62,077 bases of DNA from a virus, in IMG/VR virus record IMGVR_UViG_3300021437_000020, positions 1 to 62,077 of that record; one strand, 5' to 3'. This document shows positions 7,203 through 16,502 of the stretch, in pieces. Numbering within the stretch: position 1 is the stretch's first letter; every line of letters begins with the position of its first letter. A model generated the notes under the pieces. It searched no databases. It saw only the letters and a program-made list of their open reading frames with translations, and was not told the DNA's origin. The position numbers were made by a program, and so were the translations under genes.

Positions 7203-8912
7203 ATGCAGTTTAAAGAATTCATTAACCGCAATAAGAATGTAGCACAAGCATCCGTCGCCCGTCGTATTTCTTCTGCCATTCAGGTGACAGAAGAACGTAA
7301 TGCATTCTATAACGGTGAATTGTTCAAAAAGTATGATTTGGTAGAATCAGATGGTAAACAGTATCGAATTATTGAACAATGCAGTAATTACTACCAAGTC
7401 GTTAATGAATCAGGTGAAGTTAGTCGTAAGTTTGCCAAGCAGTTAAACAAACTACCGTTTACTGATATACAGATAGAAAATAATCAATTCCATGGTTACA
7501 AGATAGTAACCGAGGAAGCACAAAAGTATTTTGCTAAGACATTCTTTGTCGAAGCTATTGATAATGACGATGTTGGAATCCTTAAAACAATAAAAGAACT
7601 AGATGAATCTATGTCAAATCAATACCAAAACAAAGACAAACTAACAGTAGCTAAAATCATCGCGGATACACTTGGTGTAAAACACGATGCTATTTCAAGC
7701 CCGGATAATCTAGTTAATCAGGCAATTGCAAAGGCAAAGAAGGATTCCGTTCTGATGAAGAACAAAGAACTCATTGCCAATATGATTGAAATTGCACGTG
7801 AAGTTGGCATTAAAGTGTCGGATAAGACATTTACCGTTACAGAGGAAACGAAGTTCAAGGCTGGCGATAAGATTAAATCAATTTACGGAACACATCACAC
7901 AGTAGCGGTCCATGATCACACTGGTCAGGTTACAATGACGGATGGTAAAGTATTTCACCCAACAAAGGTTAAGTTGGCTGAATCTCTGGACGAGGGTCTT
8001 GATAGTCAACAAATCGAGATTAAAGCAAAAGAACTCGCCAAAGGTGGTCCAATTACACGTGGCCATCGCGCTGCTGCACGTCGACACTTACGTCATTTGG
8101 TTGGTGATCGTAATATTAAAGAATCTGAAGATTTAGATGAGTCGGATGTGGTCCGTCCTGGGCCAAATGGTAAGACAATGATCAGTGCCGAGAAACTATT
8201 ATCCAAGGCTCGTGAATTTGCAATTGCAGATGGCGGGAAACAAAAGAATGGCAAGGTTCTAGTCACACCAGAGCACAAGGCCAAGGCACGAGCTCATATC
8301 CTGAGTCAGAATGAGTCAACTCATAACGAACACACATCTAAACACAAGCCGCACAAATCCGTCGACTGTAGTGAAATCTTAAAGTATCTGACTTCTGCTT
8401 ATCGTGAAATCACTCAGGATGTTGATAATGGTATCTCTGCGGATGGTAAGCACACAATCCAGATGATGTATAATAGCTGGCGCTATGATCTAATGAATGA
8501 TGATTTTGCAGAATTTGAGAAATCATATGACCGTTGGGCTGCTAAGCATGTTGATGCATTTGATTATTTTGTGGACATTGTATTTGAAAAGGCTAAACTA
8601 GGACACCATGGGACATACGAGCAATTCTTAAAGGTATGTGAATCCGTCGAAAATAATGCCGAACCTTTAGAAGAACTTTCTATCCCAACGCTGAAGACAT
8701 ACTCACAGTTGGCAAAGAAAGATGCTAGTAAACTAGTTGCTTCCGCCGGGAAGACAAAGAATATTGATAATGCGCACGCTAAACTGGATAAAGCCGGGAA
8801 GCGTCTTGACGGCGCCAAATTGGCAGATAAAAAGGCTTTCGCAAAAGACTGGAAGCACCGCACAGGGCAGAATGAGGATGTCTCGTTCTCGACATTCTTA
8901 AATGCTGAATAA
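7203..8912 (+). CDS. Modular head-core/internal protein with repeated LDE cleavage-like sites
   Basis: The protein has 569 aa and starts MQFKEFIN, like the targeting peptides nearby. A helical module at about residues 145-205 (AKIIADTLG...EIAREVGIKVSD) is paralogous to one in the 23759 gene. A small SH3/KOW-like barrel follows (about 220-262, FKAGDKIKSIYG...). Potential prohead-protease sites of the I/L-x-E type recur (ELDE-S, SLDE-G, DLDE-S), separating modules. The C-terminus is Lys/Ala-rich and helical (SIPTLKTYSQLAKKDASKL). I infer a scaffold or DNA-associated internal head protein processed in the prohead. Confidence 0.65.
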   Translation: MQFKEFINRNKNVAQASVARRISSAIQVTEERNAFYNGELFKKYDLVESDGKQYRIIEQCSNYYQVVNESGEVSRKFAKQLNKLPFTDIQIENNQFHGYKIVTEEAQKYFAKTFFVEAIDNDDVGILKTIKELDESMSNQYQNKDKLTVAKIIADTLGVKHDAISSPDNLVNQAIAKAKKDSVLMKNKELIANMIEIAREVGIKVSDKTFTVTEETKFKAGDKIKSIYGTHHTVAVHDHTGQVTMTDGKVFHPTKVKLAESLDEGLDSQQIEIKAKELAKGGPITRGHRAAARRHLRHLVGDRNIKESEDLDESDVVRPGPNGKTMISAEKLLSKAREFAIADGGKQKNGKVLVTPEHKAKARAHILSQNESTHNEHTSKHKPHKSVDCSEILKYLTSAYREITQDVDNGISADGKHTIQMMYNSWRYDLMNDDFAEFEKSYDRWAAKHVDAFDYFVDIVFEKAKLGHHGTYEQFLKVCESVENNAEPLEELSIPTLKTYSQLAKKDASKLVASAGKTKNIDNAHAKLDKAGKRLDGAKLADKKAFAKDWKHRTGQNEDVSFSTFLNAE

Positions 8913-9375
8913 TTTAGATGCAGAAACCATAATTCTAGCAATAGCAAGCCTACTAATGGTGGGCATGCTCGTATATTGGCACTTTGATTCAAAGACATCG
9001 ATTGATATTCGTAGCGCCTTCACCAAAAATGGTGAGTTTTCTCTAATGAAATTTGGCCAGCTAATAGCACTGGCAGTTTCTACTTGGATTATCATTTACC
9101 AGACAAGAAATAATCAGTTGACAGACTGGCTCTTCACCGGTTATATGATTGCTTGGAGTGGCGCAAATCTAATTCAAAATTACATGAATCGCGGTTCTAC
9201 ACCACCTTATGGTGGAAGTTCATATAGTGGATCAAACTATAATCCATCGGCTTATAATTCTGGTCCAACGTATATTCCACCAACGATGAATCAGCAGGAT
9301 GAACCACCGCTAACACCGGCTGAAACAGAAGTCAAGAAACCTTTGGACTTTAGATCACTCCGCAAAAACCGCTAA
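8902..9375 (+). CDS. Membrane protein, holin candidate
   Basis: The protein has 157 aa. Hydrophobic segments lie at about residues 8-26, 50-66 and possibly 76-92, followed by a Gly/Ser/Pro/Tyr-rich cytoplasmic-type tail (GGSSYSGSNYNPS) and a basic end. The size and three-segment layout would suit a class I holin, and no better holin is visible, but no family signature confirms it. The start ATG lies inside the end of the head-protein gene with no obvious Shine-Dalgarno, suggesting coupled translation. Confidence 0.6.
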   Translation: MLNNLDAETIILAIASLLMVGMLVYWHFDSKTSIDIRSAFTKNGEFSLMKFGQLIALAVSTWIIIYQTRNNQLTDWLFTGYMIAWSGANLIQNYMNRGSTPPYGGSSYSGSNYNPSAYNSGPTYIPPTMNQQDEPPLTPAETEVKKPLDFRSLRKNR

Positions 9376-9378
9376 ATA
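9371..9378 (+). promoter_or_regulatory. Late-promoter variant GCTAAATA
   Basis: The motif overlaps the stop codon of the membrane-protein gene and lies 20 nt before ATG 9399. The same variant occurs at 26347, and ACTAAATA at 19805, each just before a new gene. Confidence 0.45.
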
Positions 9379-9398
9379 CTTCTTTACGGAGCATAATC

Positions 9399-9590
9399 AT
9401 GGCACTTATTTTTACAACAAAAGGTGAAATTGAGGAATCTCTTTTGGTTAAAACCGAAGGTGGATACGAAAATGAAACAGAAATCCAAAAGTGGCAAGAA
9501 TGGCACTTGGATGGGGAATTGGTTAAACGAGATGTACAGTTGCACTTGAAGCAAGGTATTTTTGGTTTACCAGAAGCAGCAACACTTTAA
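9399..9590 (+). CDS. Small hypothetical protein, 63 aa
   Basis: I do not recognise this protein. It is acidic and short and has no membrane segment. It has a good Shine-Dalgarno (ACGGAG), a possible late promoter upstream, and lies at the head of the structural run, so it is probably a minor virion or assembly protein. Confidence 0.6.
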   Translation: MALIFTTKGEIEESLLVKTEGGYENETEIQKWQEWHLDGELVKRDVQLHLKQGIFGLPEAATL

Positions 9591-9605
9591 TAAAGAGGAT
9601 ATCAC

Positions 9606-10064
9606 ATGGCCAATACGCAAAGCATGGCAACATCATTCAAGCAAGACCTACTAAATGGTCTGCACGCATTCGGTACATCTGTAGTTCGTGGTTCTACAAC
9701 CGCCGATACATTTAAGGCAGCACTTTACTTACAGTCTGCTACTGTTAATGCGTCTACTACAGCTTACTCAGCGACGGGTGAAGTATCCGGTACCGGCTAT
9801 ACTGCTGGTGGTGTTGCAGTTACATTTGGTGTAGCTCCAACCACATCTGGTACAACAGCATTTGTTACACCAAGTGCTTCTATTGTTTACTCTGGTGTCA
9901 CACTTTCTACTCTGTTTGACGCTGTTTTGATCTATAACAACACAGCTACTGGTAAGAATGCAGTATCTGTTCACACATTCACAGCACAAACGATTACAGC
10001 TGGAACATTGACATTGACCATGCCAACTAACGACAGCACAAATGCGCTGATCCGTCTAGCCTAA
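9606..10064 (+). CDS. Virion structural protein, 152 aa
   Basis: It is Ser/Thr/Ala/Gly-rich and beta-predicted, without charged clusters, typical of phage decoration or fibre-associated proteins. The N-terminus (MATSFKQDLLNGLHAFGTS) resembles a family of small phage surface proteins with a short helical start. The Shine-Dalgarno AAGAGGA precedes ATG 9606. It is the first of four small genes leading into the large LamG adhesin. The exact role is not readable. Confidence 0.65.
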   Translation: MANTQSMATSFKQDLLNGLHAFGTSVVRGSTTADTFKAALYLQSATVNASTTAYSATGEVSGTGYTAGGVAVTFGVAPTTSGTTAFVTPSASIVYSGVTLSTLFDAVLIYNNTATGKNAVSVHTFTAQTITAGTLTLTMPTNDSTNALIRLA

Positions 10065-10073
10065 GGATTTTAA

Positions 10074-10427
10074 ATGACGAAGATAGTCGCAGATCGCGTA
10101 CTAGAAACGTCAACCACAACAGGTACTGGTGCGCTTACTTTGGCAGGCGCAGTCAGTGGGTTTCGAGCATTTTCATCAGTCTGCGCAAACGGTGATACAT
10201 TCGAGTATTACATTGAAGCGGTCGATGCTAGTGGTATACCTACAGGTTCGTGGGAAACGGGTCTTGGTTCTTGGAGTACCGGTGGTACTCTAAATCGCGG
10301 CACCGTGTATGCTAGCTCTAATTCAAATGCTCTAGTGTCTTTTGCTGCTGGTACAAAACGTGTCGGATTGACTCTCTTGTCAAAATCAGTAGACATCATC
10401 AATCCTTTTCTCTTAATGGGTGCTTAA
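10074..10427 (+). CDS. Small structural protein, 117 aa
   Basis: The motifs VLETSTTTGTGALTLAGAV, YYIEAVDASG and TRVGLT-like endings are common in short beta proteins that sit before tail-fibre genes in many phages. The start is ATG behind AAGGA. The stop abuts the next ATG, indicating co-expression. It is probably a fibre-associated virion protein; this is inference from composition and context. Confidence 0.65.
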   Translation: MTKIVADRVLETSTTTGTGALTLAGAVSGFRAFSSVCANGDTFEYYIEAVDASGIPTGSWETGLGSWSTGGTLNRGTVYASSNSNALVSFAAGTKRVGLTLLSKSVDIINPFLLMGA

Positions 10428-10757
10428 ATGGCTTTAACGTATAAGGTACTGGGCCAAGTAAATCCAGCAGCAACAACAGATACAACTTTATATACTGTTC
10501 CGGCGGCCACTCAAGCCGTATTGAGTACAATCAATGTCTGTAATCAGGCTAATGCCACGGCAACATTCAGAATTGCCGTAAGACCAGCAGGTGCATCTTT
10601 AGTAGCTGCACATTATATTGCATACGATGTTACTCTAAATGCATATGATAGTATTGCACTGACTATTGGAATAACACTTTCTACAACCGATGTAATCACT
10701 GTCCGCTCAAGCACATCTACAGTTTCATTTAATGCCTTTGGTAATGAGGTGTCTTAA
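10428..10757 (+). CDS. Small structural protein, 109 aa
   Basis: It is a beta-rich protein with alternating hydrophobics (TVPAATQAVLSTINVCNQ, ATFRIAVRPAG). This pattern is common in phage tail-fibre-proximal proteins. It starts directly after the preceding stop and ends in a TAATG overlap with the LamG adhesin gene, so it is translated with the adhesin and may be its partner. Confidence 0.65.
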   Translation: MALTYKVLGQVNPAATTDTTLYTVPAATQAVLSTINVCNQANATATFRIAVRPAGASLVAAHYIAYDVTLNAYDSIALTIGITLSTTDVITVRSSTSTVSFNAFGNEVS

Positions 10758-13495
10758 TGACCGTTGGTTCAATAGCGAACAAAAAGGCTGGTAATAAGAA
10801 TTACGGTTTTCTGCCAGTTACACAGGTTGTATCTGGCACAGGTGATCCATATTGGAATAATACATCATTACTTTTATTGGGTAATGGTGCAAATGGTGGC
10901 ACTAATAGTTCATATATTGATAGCAGTACAAATAATTATACAATAACACAAGTTGGTACTGCTATTCAAGGTTCAGTTGGGCCTGTATATGGTACAACCG
11001 CGTCTATATATGTCAATTCTGGTGGTGTTGATATACCTATGAATGCAGTAGGGCTTCAGGTCGGGGCAGGTGATTTTACGGCAGAAGCGTGGGTCAATCC
11101 TGCTAGTACATCTAATATGGTTGTCATTGGCGGCCAGGGGGATTATGCCACTAACGCTGGTATGTCATGGTCTTTATATATTGGTACATCAGGTACTTGC
11201 CAGATAAATGTTGGCGCGACACTGTATACAGTTACGGGCCCGGTAGCGCCAGCAAATACCTGGAGTCATGTTGCATTTGTCCGCAGTGGTTCAAATATAT
11301 TAACATTTTTAAATGGTGTTCAAGTAGGAACTACTGCAGTTTCTGGTACTGTTAATAATGGTACTGCAACATATAATGCAGAAATAGGTACATATAAAAA
11401 TGGGACAAATGCTGTATCACAATTCATTGGATACATATCAAACGTCCGTGTGATTAAGGGTGTAGCTTTATATACAACAACATTTACTCCACCTGTAGGG
11501 CCACTTACGGCTGTTGCTAATACTTCATTGTTACTAAATTTTAATAATGCACAAGTTATTGATTCAAGAGCACTTCAAAATATTGGCATTGTCGGTAACG
11601 CCAAACTTTCAACATCATCACCGAAATACGGCGTAGCAAGTTTGTATTTTGATGGGACAGTTGGATATGCGGTGATGTCAACTTCGAGTCAACTACAATT
11701 TGGTACAGGTGATTTTACCATTGAGTTTTGGTATAATCACTCTTCACGTGTTAGTACATACCCATCGTTATTTTGTAATTATAATGTCGCCGGTGCTGGT
11801 GGCATCGGTATCTTTGCTGGACATAGTACAAATCCCACAAAATATTCTGTTTATTTCAATAATTCAACACTGTTATTAAGTACATCCACATTATCTAGTG
11901 GATGGATACATATTGCAGTTGTTAAATTTGGTGGCAATGCATATCTCTATATTAATGGTATTCAGGAAGCATCTAGTTCTGTCTCTGGTACACTTAATGG
12001 GGTAGGTTCTAATACATATATAGGAATAGCTGGTGACGCACTTAATAGTACAACTGTAATTAATGGCTATATTGACGATTTCCGTGTAACTAAAGGTATT
12101 GCTCGTTACACAAGTAATTTTCAAGTACCACAGACAGAATTACCAGCTTATTACTCGTCGCTTAATTATGACCCCAACTGGAGTAATACAAATCTTCTAT
12201 TGCACGGTGATGGTTCTAATGCAGCAACTAATAGTACATTTTTAGATAGCAGCACAAATAACGCTACTATTACTGCAACTGGTACACCAACTCAGGGTTC
12301 TTACAGCCCATTCCCACTATCTACCGGTAATGCATATTCTAAAATTATTAACGGCGGAAGTATGTATTTTGATGGTGGTTCAATGGTTAGTTTACCAGGA
12401 ACTTACTCTCCAACTTCTATAGGTGCTGGTGATTTTACATTTGAGTGTTGGGTAAAACCAGATGCAGTTCCAGGGACTCTTTACTGGGTATATGGTGCTC
12501 GTGGCGGCGCTTCTGATAACACAAGTCCATATTTGGTTATTACTAGCACTGGCTATTCATTTGGTACTGATGGAACTAATATTCTCGTATCATCTGGTGC
12601 GCCTTCTACTTCGTCGTGGACACATATTGCTGTAGTAAGAATAGGATCGGGTACGAATAACTGCAAAATGTACATCAACGGTACGATGGCAGTACAAGCA
12701 ACAAATACATTCAATTTTACGAGTACAATTGGTCCAAGTATAGGTAAGGCTAATGGTGCCACACCATATTACTTTAGTGGATATATCTCAAATGTACGCT
12801 TGGTTGTTGGTACTGGAATTTATACTACGAATTTTACAACACCAACCGCACCATTAAATGCAGTAACAAATACCCAATTATTACTATTGGGTACAAATGC
12901 AGCTATTTATGATAATGCAGCAAAATCAAATTTAGTTGTTCTTGGTAATTCTGCCACAATGGTATCGGTCAATAAATTTGGTGGAAGTTCTCTATTCTTT
13001 GATGGAACTGGGGATTATCTAATACCATATAATAACTCAGCTTTCACATTAGGTGCGGGTGATTGGACAATTGAATGTTGGATTTATTTGAACTCTGTTG
13101 GCTCACAGATGACAATCTATGATGGAAGACCTGGTTCAAATGGTGTATATCCTTATCTTTATGTTGCAGCATCTGGCGCAGTGTCTTATCTGACAAGTAG
13201 CACAGTTCGACTTGGCTCAACTACAGCATTAAGTGCTAGCACCTGGTATCATATTGCTCTTTGTAAAGTCTCTGGCATAACAACTATGTACATAAATGGA
13301 ACTAATGCTACAGGTAGTTCTTATACAGATGTGAATACATATTTGGCACCATCTGCAGGTTATCCTCGTATTGGTGCAGATATGACAGCAGCAACAGGTT
13401 TTAACGGATATATTGACGATTTTAGAATTACTGTTGGACTAGCTCGTTACACTGCAGCTTTTGTCCCACCGTTAACTGCTTTCCCAGATAGGTAA
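10757..13495 (+). CDS. Tail adhesin with four LamG/concanavalin-like domains
   Basis: The protein has 912 aa. Four repeats of about 215 residues (about 30-245, 250-460, 470-690, 695-905) each hold the LamG_3 pattern: ASxYFDG...GAGDFTxExWV, WTHIAVVR/N, YINGxxxG and a closing block GYIDDFRxTxGxARYT. Such jelly-roll domains bind carbohydrate, so the protein is a strong candidate for host-surface recognition. There is no signal peptide. The following gene carries a fifth LamG copy, suggesting expansion by duplication. Confidence 0.8.
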   Translation: MTVGSIANKKAGNKNYGFLPVTQVVSGTGDPYWNNTSLLLLGNGANGGTNSSYIDSSTNNYTITQVGTAIQGSVGPVYGTTASIYVNSGGVDIPMNAVGLQVGAGDFTAEAWVNPASTSNMVVIGGQGDYATNAGMSWSLYIGTSGTCQINVGATLYTVTGPVAPANTWSHVAFVRSGSNILTFLNGVQVGTTAVSGTVNNGTATYNAEIGTYKNGTNAVSQFIGYISNVRVIKGVALYTTTFTPPVGPLTAVANTSLLLNFNNAQVIDSRALQNIGIVGNAKLSTSSPKYGVASLYFDGTVGYAVMSTSSQLQFGTGDFTIEFWYNHSSRVSTYPSLFCNYNVAGAGGIGIFAGHSTNPTKYSVYFNNSTLLLSTSTLSSGWIHIAVVKFGGNAYLYINGIQEASSSVSGTLNGVGSNTYIGIAGDALNSTTVINGYIDDFRVTKGIARYTSNFQVPQTELPAYYSSLNYDPNWSNTNLLLHGDGSNAATNSTFLDSSTNNATITATGTPTQGSYSPFPLSTGNAYSKIINGGSMYFDGGSMVSLPGTYSPTSIGAGDFTFECWVKPDAVPGTLYWVYGARGGASDNTSPYLVITSTGYSFGTDGTNILVSSGAPSTSSWTHIAVVRIGSGTNNCKMYINGTMAVQATNTFNFTSTIGPSIGKANGATPYYFSGYISNVRLVVGTGIYTTNFTTPTAPLNAVTNTQLLLLGTNAAIYDNAAKSNLVVLGNSATMVSVNKFGGSSLFFDGTGDYLIPYNNSAFTLGAGDWTIECWIYLNSVGSQMTIYDGRPGSNGVYPYLYVAASGAVSYLTSSTVRLGSTTALSASTWYHIALCKVSGITTMYINGTNATGSSYTDVNTYLAPSAGYPRIGADMTAATGFNGYIDDFRITVGLARYTAAFVPPLTAFPDR

Positions 13496-13498
13496 GAT

Positions 13499-15670
13499 AT
13501 GCTAGGTAGTCGCGCATTTGGTTCGACTCCGCTTGGTACGGAAATTCCAACTTCCGGACCTGCAGTATCAGACTCGAATTTTTCCAATGTTAGTTTATTG
13601 CTACACATGGATGGGGCAGGTGGTTCTACTACATTTACAGATAGTAGTTCTTCCCCTAAAACTGTTACACCAACAGCTACAACTCTTAGTACAGCACAAA
13701 CAAAATTTGGAACTGCAGCTGCCAGTTTCAATGGTACTACATCTGTATTAACTGTTCCTAATAATGTTGCATTTATCCCTTCTGCAGATTTTACAGCAGA
13801 AGCATGGATTTACCCAAATGCAACAATATCTACAACACAAATTATAGTTGGTGTTTGGGGTGCGTCCGGACAACTTGCTTGGAATCTATGCGTTTCTGTG
13901 ACTAATTCTCTGGTCGCTGAATCTTCGACGTCCGGTGTTTATCAGGCACCTAGAGATATTATTTCGGCAAATAATGTCATAACACCAAATACATGGAACC
14001 ATGTAGCATTAACAAGATCTGGTAATACCTGGACAATTTGGGCTAATGGTGTATCAGTTGGCACATCATCACTTTCTGGAAGTCTTTGGTCATCAACTGC
14101 TGCATTGACAATTGGTGCCGCAAATAATTCCGCGCAATATTTTAATGGTTATATTGATGATGTCCGTATGACTACGGGTGTTGCAAGATATTCTAGTAAT
14201 TTCACTACTGTAACGCAGGCATTTCCAGATAGTAATTCATCACCAGATATAACACTAGGTATTTCTGGGGTTCAGTCTTCTACTGCTATTAATAGTATTT
14301 CGACTACGGCTACAGTCAGTAATTCTCTAACAGGTGTTGGTGGAACTACTTTTATTAACAATGTCGGCACCGTTTCTGTTGTTTCTTTAGGAATTACCGG
14401 CACAGTTAGTTCATTAACAGCTGGGGTTGTAGGTAATACAAGTTCTGTTTCAATCGGTATTACAGGTATTCAATCTGTAACAGCGGTTGGGATTGAAACT
14501 GCTGCTATTAGTTATGGACTTTCTGGGGTTGAAAGCGCAACATCAGTAGGAAATACCCAAGTCGTTGGTGCACCGTTTGGTACACTGCTGATGTGGAAGT
14601 TCTTTACTACGAATGCTTCTCCAGATTTAACACTTGGTATTACGGGTGTTTCTGCATCACCAGCCATTAATACTGTAGTAGTGGGCTACAATTTAGGTTT
14701 AACTGGTAATCAAGCAAACTCAGCAATTAACAGTATTACGAGTATTAATAGTATTTCCATTGGAATTACTGGTAATGTAATTACTAGCGGTATTGGCTCA
14801 GTAACAACATCTGCTACGTCAACAACCGCAGTAACCGGTAACTCTACTACTTCTGCTACTGGAACAGTGACGGCTGCTTCTGGTAATAGCGTCGCAATTT
14901 CTGGTATTACTTTAACCGCCGGAACTGGTAGTCTAACAACCTCGGCGATCACTTCAAGTGGTCTAACTGGTGTATTATCAACAGCTTCTATTGGAACAGC
15001 TCTAACCACAGAGGATGATGTTTCTAGTCTGACCGGAGTATCTTTAACCGGCTCTGCGGGTTCGGTTGGCTTTACTGTCGGTGTTAATATCACACTAGGT
15101 GGTAATTCAAGCCTAGTTTCTATAGGAACTCTGGTTAACTCTGCTACTGCAACTCGTTCTATCACAGGTGTTGCACTAAACACTTCTACTGGAACAGTAA
15201 CCGCGGCAAATTCTCTGGTCATAGGTTTAACTGGTAATGCAGCCGGATCAGCTTCTGGATTTGTCACTTCTAGTTCTGCTATTTCCCTATCTCTATCTGG
15301 AAATACAGCTAGTGGAACAGTTGGGAAACCATATCCAGAAAAACCAGTATCGGTATCAGGTAATACAGCTAGTGGAACAGTTGGAAATATACAAAAGGCA
15401 CTAGAAGTAAGAATTGGTCTTGGTGGTGTTACTGCTTCTGGCTTTGCTGCTCTAATGCACGGTTTGATTAATTTCAAACCACACAATATAGTAGTTGATA
15501 GTTATACAAATACATATATCTCGCCAACTGTTACAAATACAGGAAAATTCAGTGTAGAAACGGCCGCAGCTAGAGTGAATTTATCCAATCCTAACGGCAC
15601 TAAATATACAAAACACGCACAGATAAGTGAAGACCCAGTGACGTCTTTCAAAGTTGAGGAAACAGTGTGA
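13499..15670 (+). CDS. Fibre protein: LamG domain plus long ITGN-type repeat shaft
   Basis: The protein has 723 aa. Residues about 20-240 form one LamG domain (AEAWIYPN, WNHVALTR, GYIDDVRMTTGVARY). Residues about 245-640 are short imperfect repeats of a Gly-(L/I)-(T/S)-Gly turn followed by alternating Ser/Ala/Thr, probably a beta shaft. A 23-bp exact DNA repeat lies near the end of the shaft (15302/15362). The last 80 residues form a different compact domain. It probably displays the LamG head or extends the fibre. Confidence 0.75.
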   Translation: MLGSRAFGSTPLGTEIPTSGPAVSDSNFSNVSLLLHMDGAGGSTTFTDSSSSPKTVTPTATTLSTAQTKFGTAAASFNGTTSVLTVPNNVAFIPSADFTAEAWIYPNATISTTQIIVGVWGASGQLAWNLCVSVTNSLVAESSTSGVYQAPRDIISANNVITPNTWNHVALTRSGNTWTIWANGVSVGTSSLSGSLWSSTAALTIGAANNSAQYFNGYIDDVRMTTGVARYSSNFTTVTQAFPDSNSSPDITLGISGVQSSTAINSISTTATVSNSLTGVGGTTFINNVGTVSVVSLGITGTVSSLTAGVVGNTSSVSIGITGIQSVTAVGIETAAISYGLSGVESATSVGNTQVVGAPFGTLLMWKFFTTNASPDLTLGITGVSASPAINTVVVGYNLGLTGNQANSAINSITSINSISIGITGNVITSGIGSVTTSATSTTAVTGNSTTSATGTVTAASGNSVAISGITLTAGTGSLTTSAITSSGLTGVLSTASIGTALTTEDDVSSLTGVSLTGSAGSVGFTVGVNITLGGNSSLVSIGTLVNSATATRSITGVALNTSTGTVTAANSLVIGLTGNAAGSASGFVTSSSAISLSLSGNTASGTVGKPYPEKPVSVSGNTASGTVGNIQKALEVRIGLGGVTASGFAALMHGLINFKPHNIVVDSYTNTYISPTVTNTGKFSVETAAARVNLSNPNGTKYTKHAQISEDPVTSFKVEETV
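15302..15384 (+). repeat. Exact 23-bp direct repeat with 60-bp period in the fibre shaft
   Basis: Bases 15302-15324 recur at 15362-15384 (starting AATACAGCTAGTGGAAC), encoding GNTASGTVG twice. It could support slippage or recombination that changes shaft length. Confidence 0.8.
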
Positions 15671-16065
15671 TTCAAGAACTCCAATCAGCCAGAATTGATT
15701 TATACATAGATCAAGGTGATACTTACTACAAACCCTTTACAATTAAGGACGACTCTGGTGCTGTCCTAGATTTATCAGGTTATACAGTAGAAGCTGTCAT
15801 GAAAAGATACTTCAATACCAAAACTGATTATAACTTAGTGGCATCTGTAGTTGACGCGCCGACCGGTAAAATTGCACTAAGTATGACTGAAATGGCTAGC
15901 CGTGCATTGTTAAATGATCGCTATGTTTATTCTGTGAAATTAAGAAATAGTACAGTAGCTGTCAAGATTATTGAAGGTCAAGTTCTTGTAACAAATACAA
16001 CGATTGCACCTGTTACTCTTAACTTAGGTATTACTGGTAATCAATCAGTAGGAACCGGAGCATAA
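15667..16065 (+). CDS. Fibre-associated beta protein (BppU-like N-domain), 132 aa
   Basis: The protein starts IDLYIDQGDTYYKPFTIKDDSGAVLDLSGYTVEAVMK, which resembles small Ig-like domains found beside phage receptor-binding proteins. The last residues contain the same LGITGN turn as the preceding shaft, hinting at shared ancestry. The start is GTG 15667 in a GTGA overlap with the previous stop. Role inferred from fold resemblance and context. Confidence 0.65.
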   Translation: MIQELQSARIDLYIDQGDTYYKPFTIKDDSGAVLDLSGYTVEAVMKRYFNTKTDYNLVASVVDAPTGKIALSMTEMASRALLNDRYVYSVKLRNSTVAVKIIEGQVLVTNTTIAPVTLNLGITGNQSVGTGA

Positions 16066-16068
16066 CGG

Positions 16069-16488
16069 ATGTCAGATAATATTCCAATTCCTAATACGTC
16101 GTCTAATGCTGCGACGGATGACATAGGTGGTGTACACTATCAACGGATCAAGTTGATTTATGGTGATGATGGGATTTCAGCCGGAGATGTCTCCGCGGGT
16201 AATCCATTACCAACTTACGAGCAGGGTGTAAATATCATAAATCTCTTAAGAGGTTTAAATCACCCAATCTGGGAAGAAGCAAGCACTGGCAGATTACGTG
16301 TTGTTTTGGATGCAACTGGTGGTGCCCAGACTCTGGGTACGGTCACAACTGTTACTACGGTAACCACTGTCACAACCGTTTCAACTGTCACAAACCAGGC
16401 CCAGCTGGGTGGTGTAGCAACCAACTCGATGGTTTACGATAATATGCACATGGCCTGGGCAAGTTCAGTCCGCCGTGCAGTCACTTGA
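16069..16488 (+). CDS. Structural protein with Thr-Val tandem repeat, 139 aa
   Basis: The DDIGGVHYQRIKLIYG block resembles a phage structural-protein pattern I recall upstream of fibre or capsid-decoration genes. Residues about 90-110 are a TVTTVTT tandem with 9-bp DNA periodicity (16338-16394). The C-terminus (MHMAWASSVRRAVT) is short and basic. The function is probably virion surface; this is inference from context. Confidence 0.65.
   Translation: MSDNIPIPNTSSNAATDDIGGVHYQRIKLIYGDDGISAGDVSAGNPLPTYEQGVNIINLLRGLNHPIWEEASTGRLRVVLDATGGAQTLGTVTTVTTVTTVTTVSTVTNQAQLGGVATNSMVYDNMHMAWASSVRRAVT
16338..16394 (+). repeat. 9-bp tandem repeat (Thr-Val-Thr codons)
   Basis: About six imperfect copies of a 9-bp unit such as ACTGTCACA encode TVTTVTTVTTVTTVSTVT. 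It is a simple-sequence tract that could vary in copy number. Confidence 0.7.
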
Positions 16489-16502
16489 ATTCGGAGATAT
16501 AG

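Noticed and set aside
14710-15486. A 258-codon open frame on the minus strand of the fibre gene
   Set aside because: It mirrors the low-complexity Thr/Ser/Val codons of the plus-strand shaft, has no Shine-Dalgarno, and would be the only minus gene among co-directional fibre genes.
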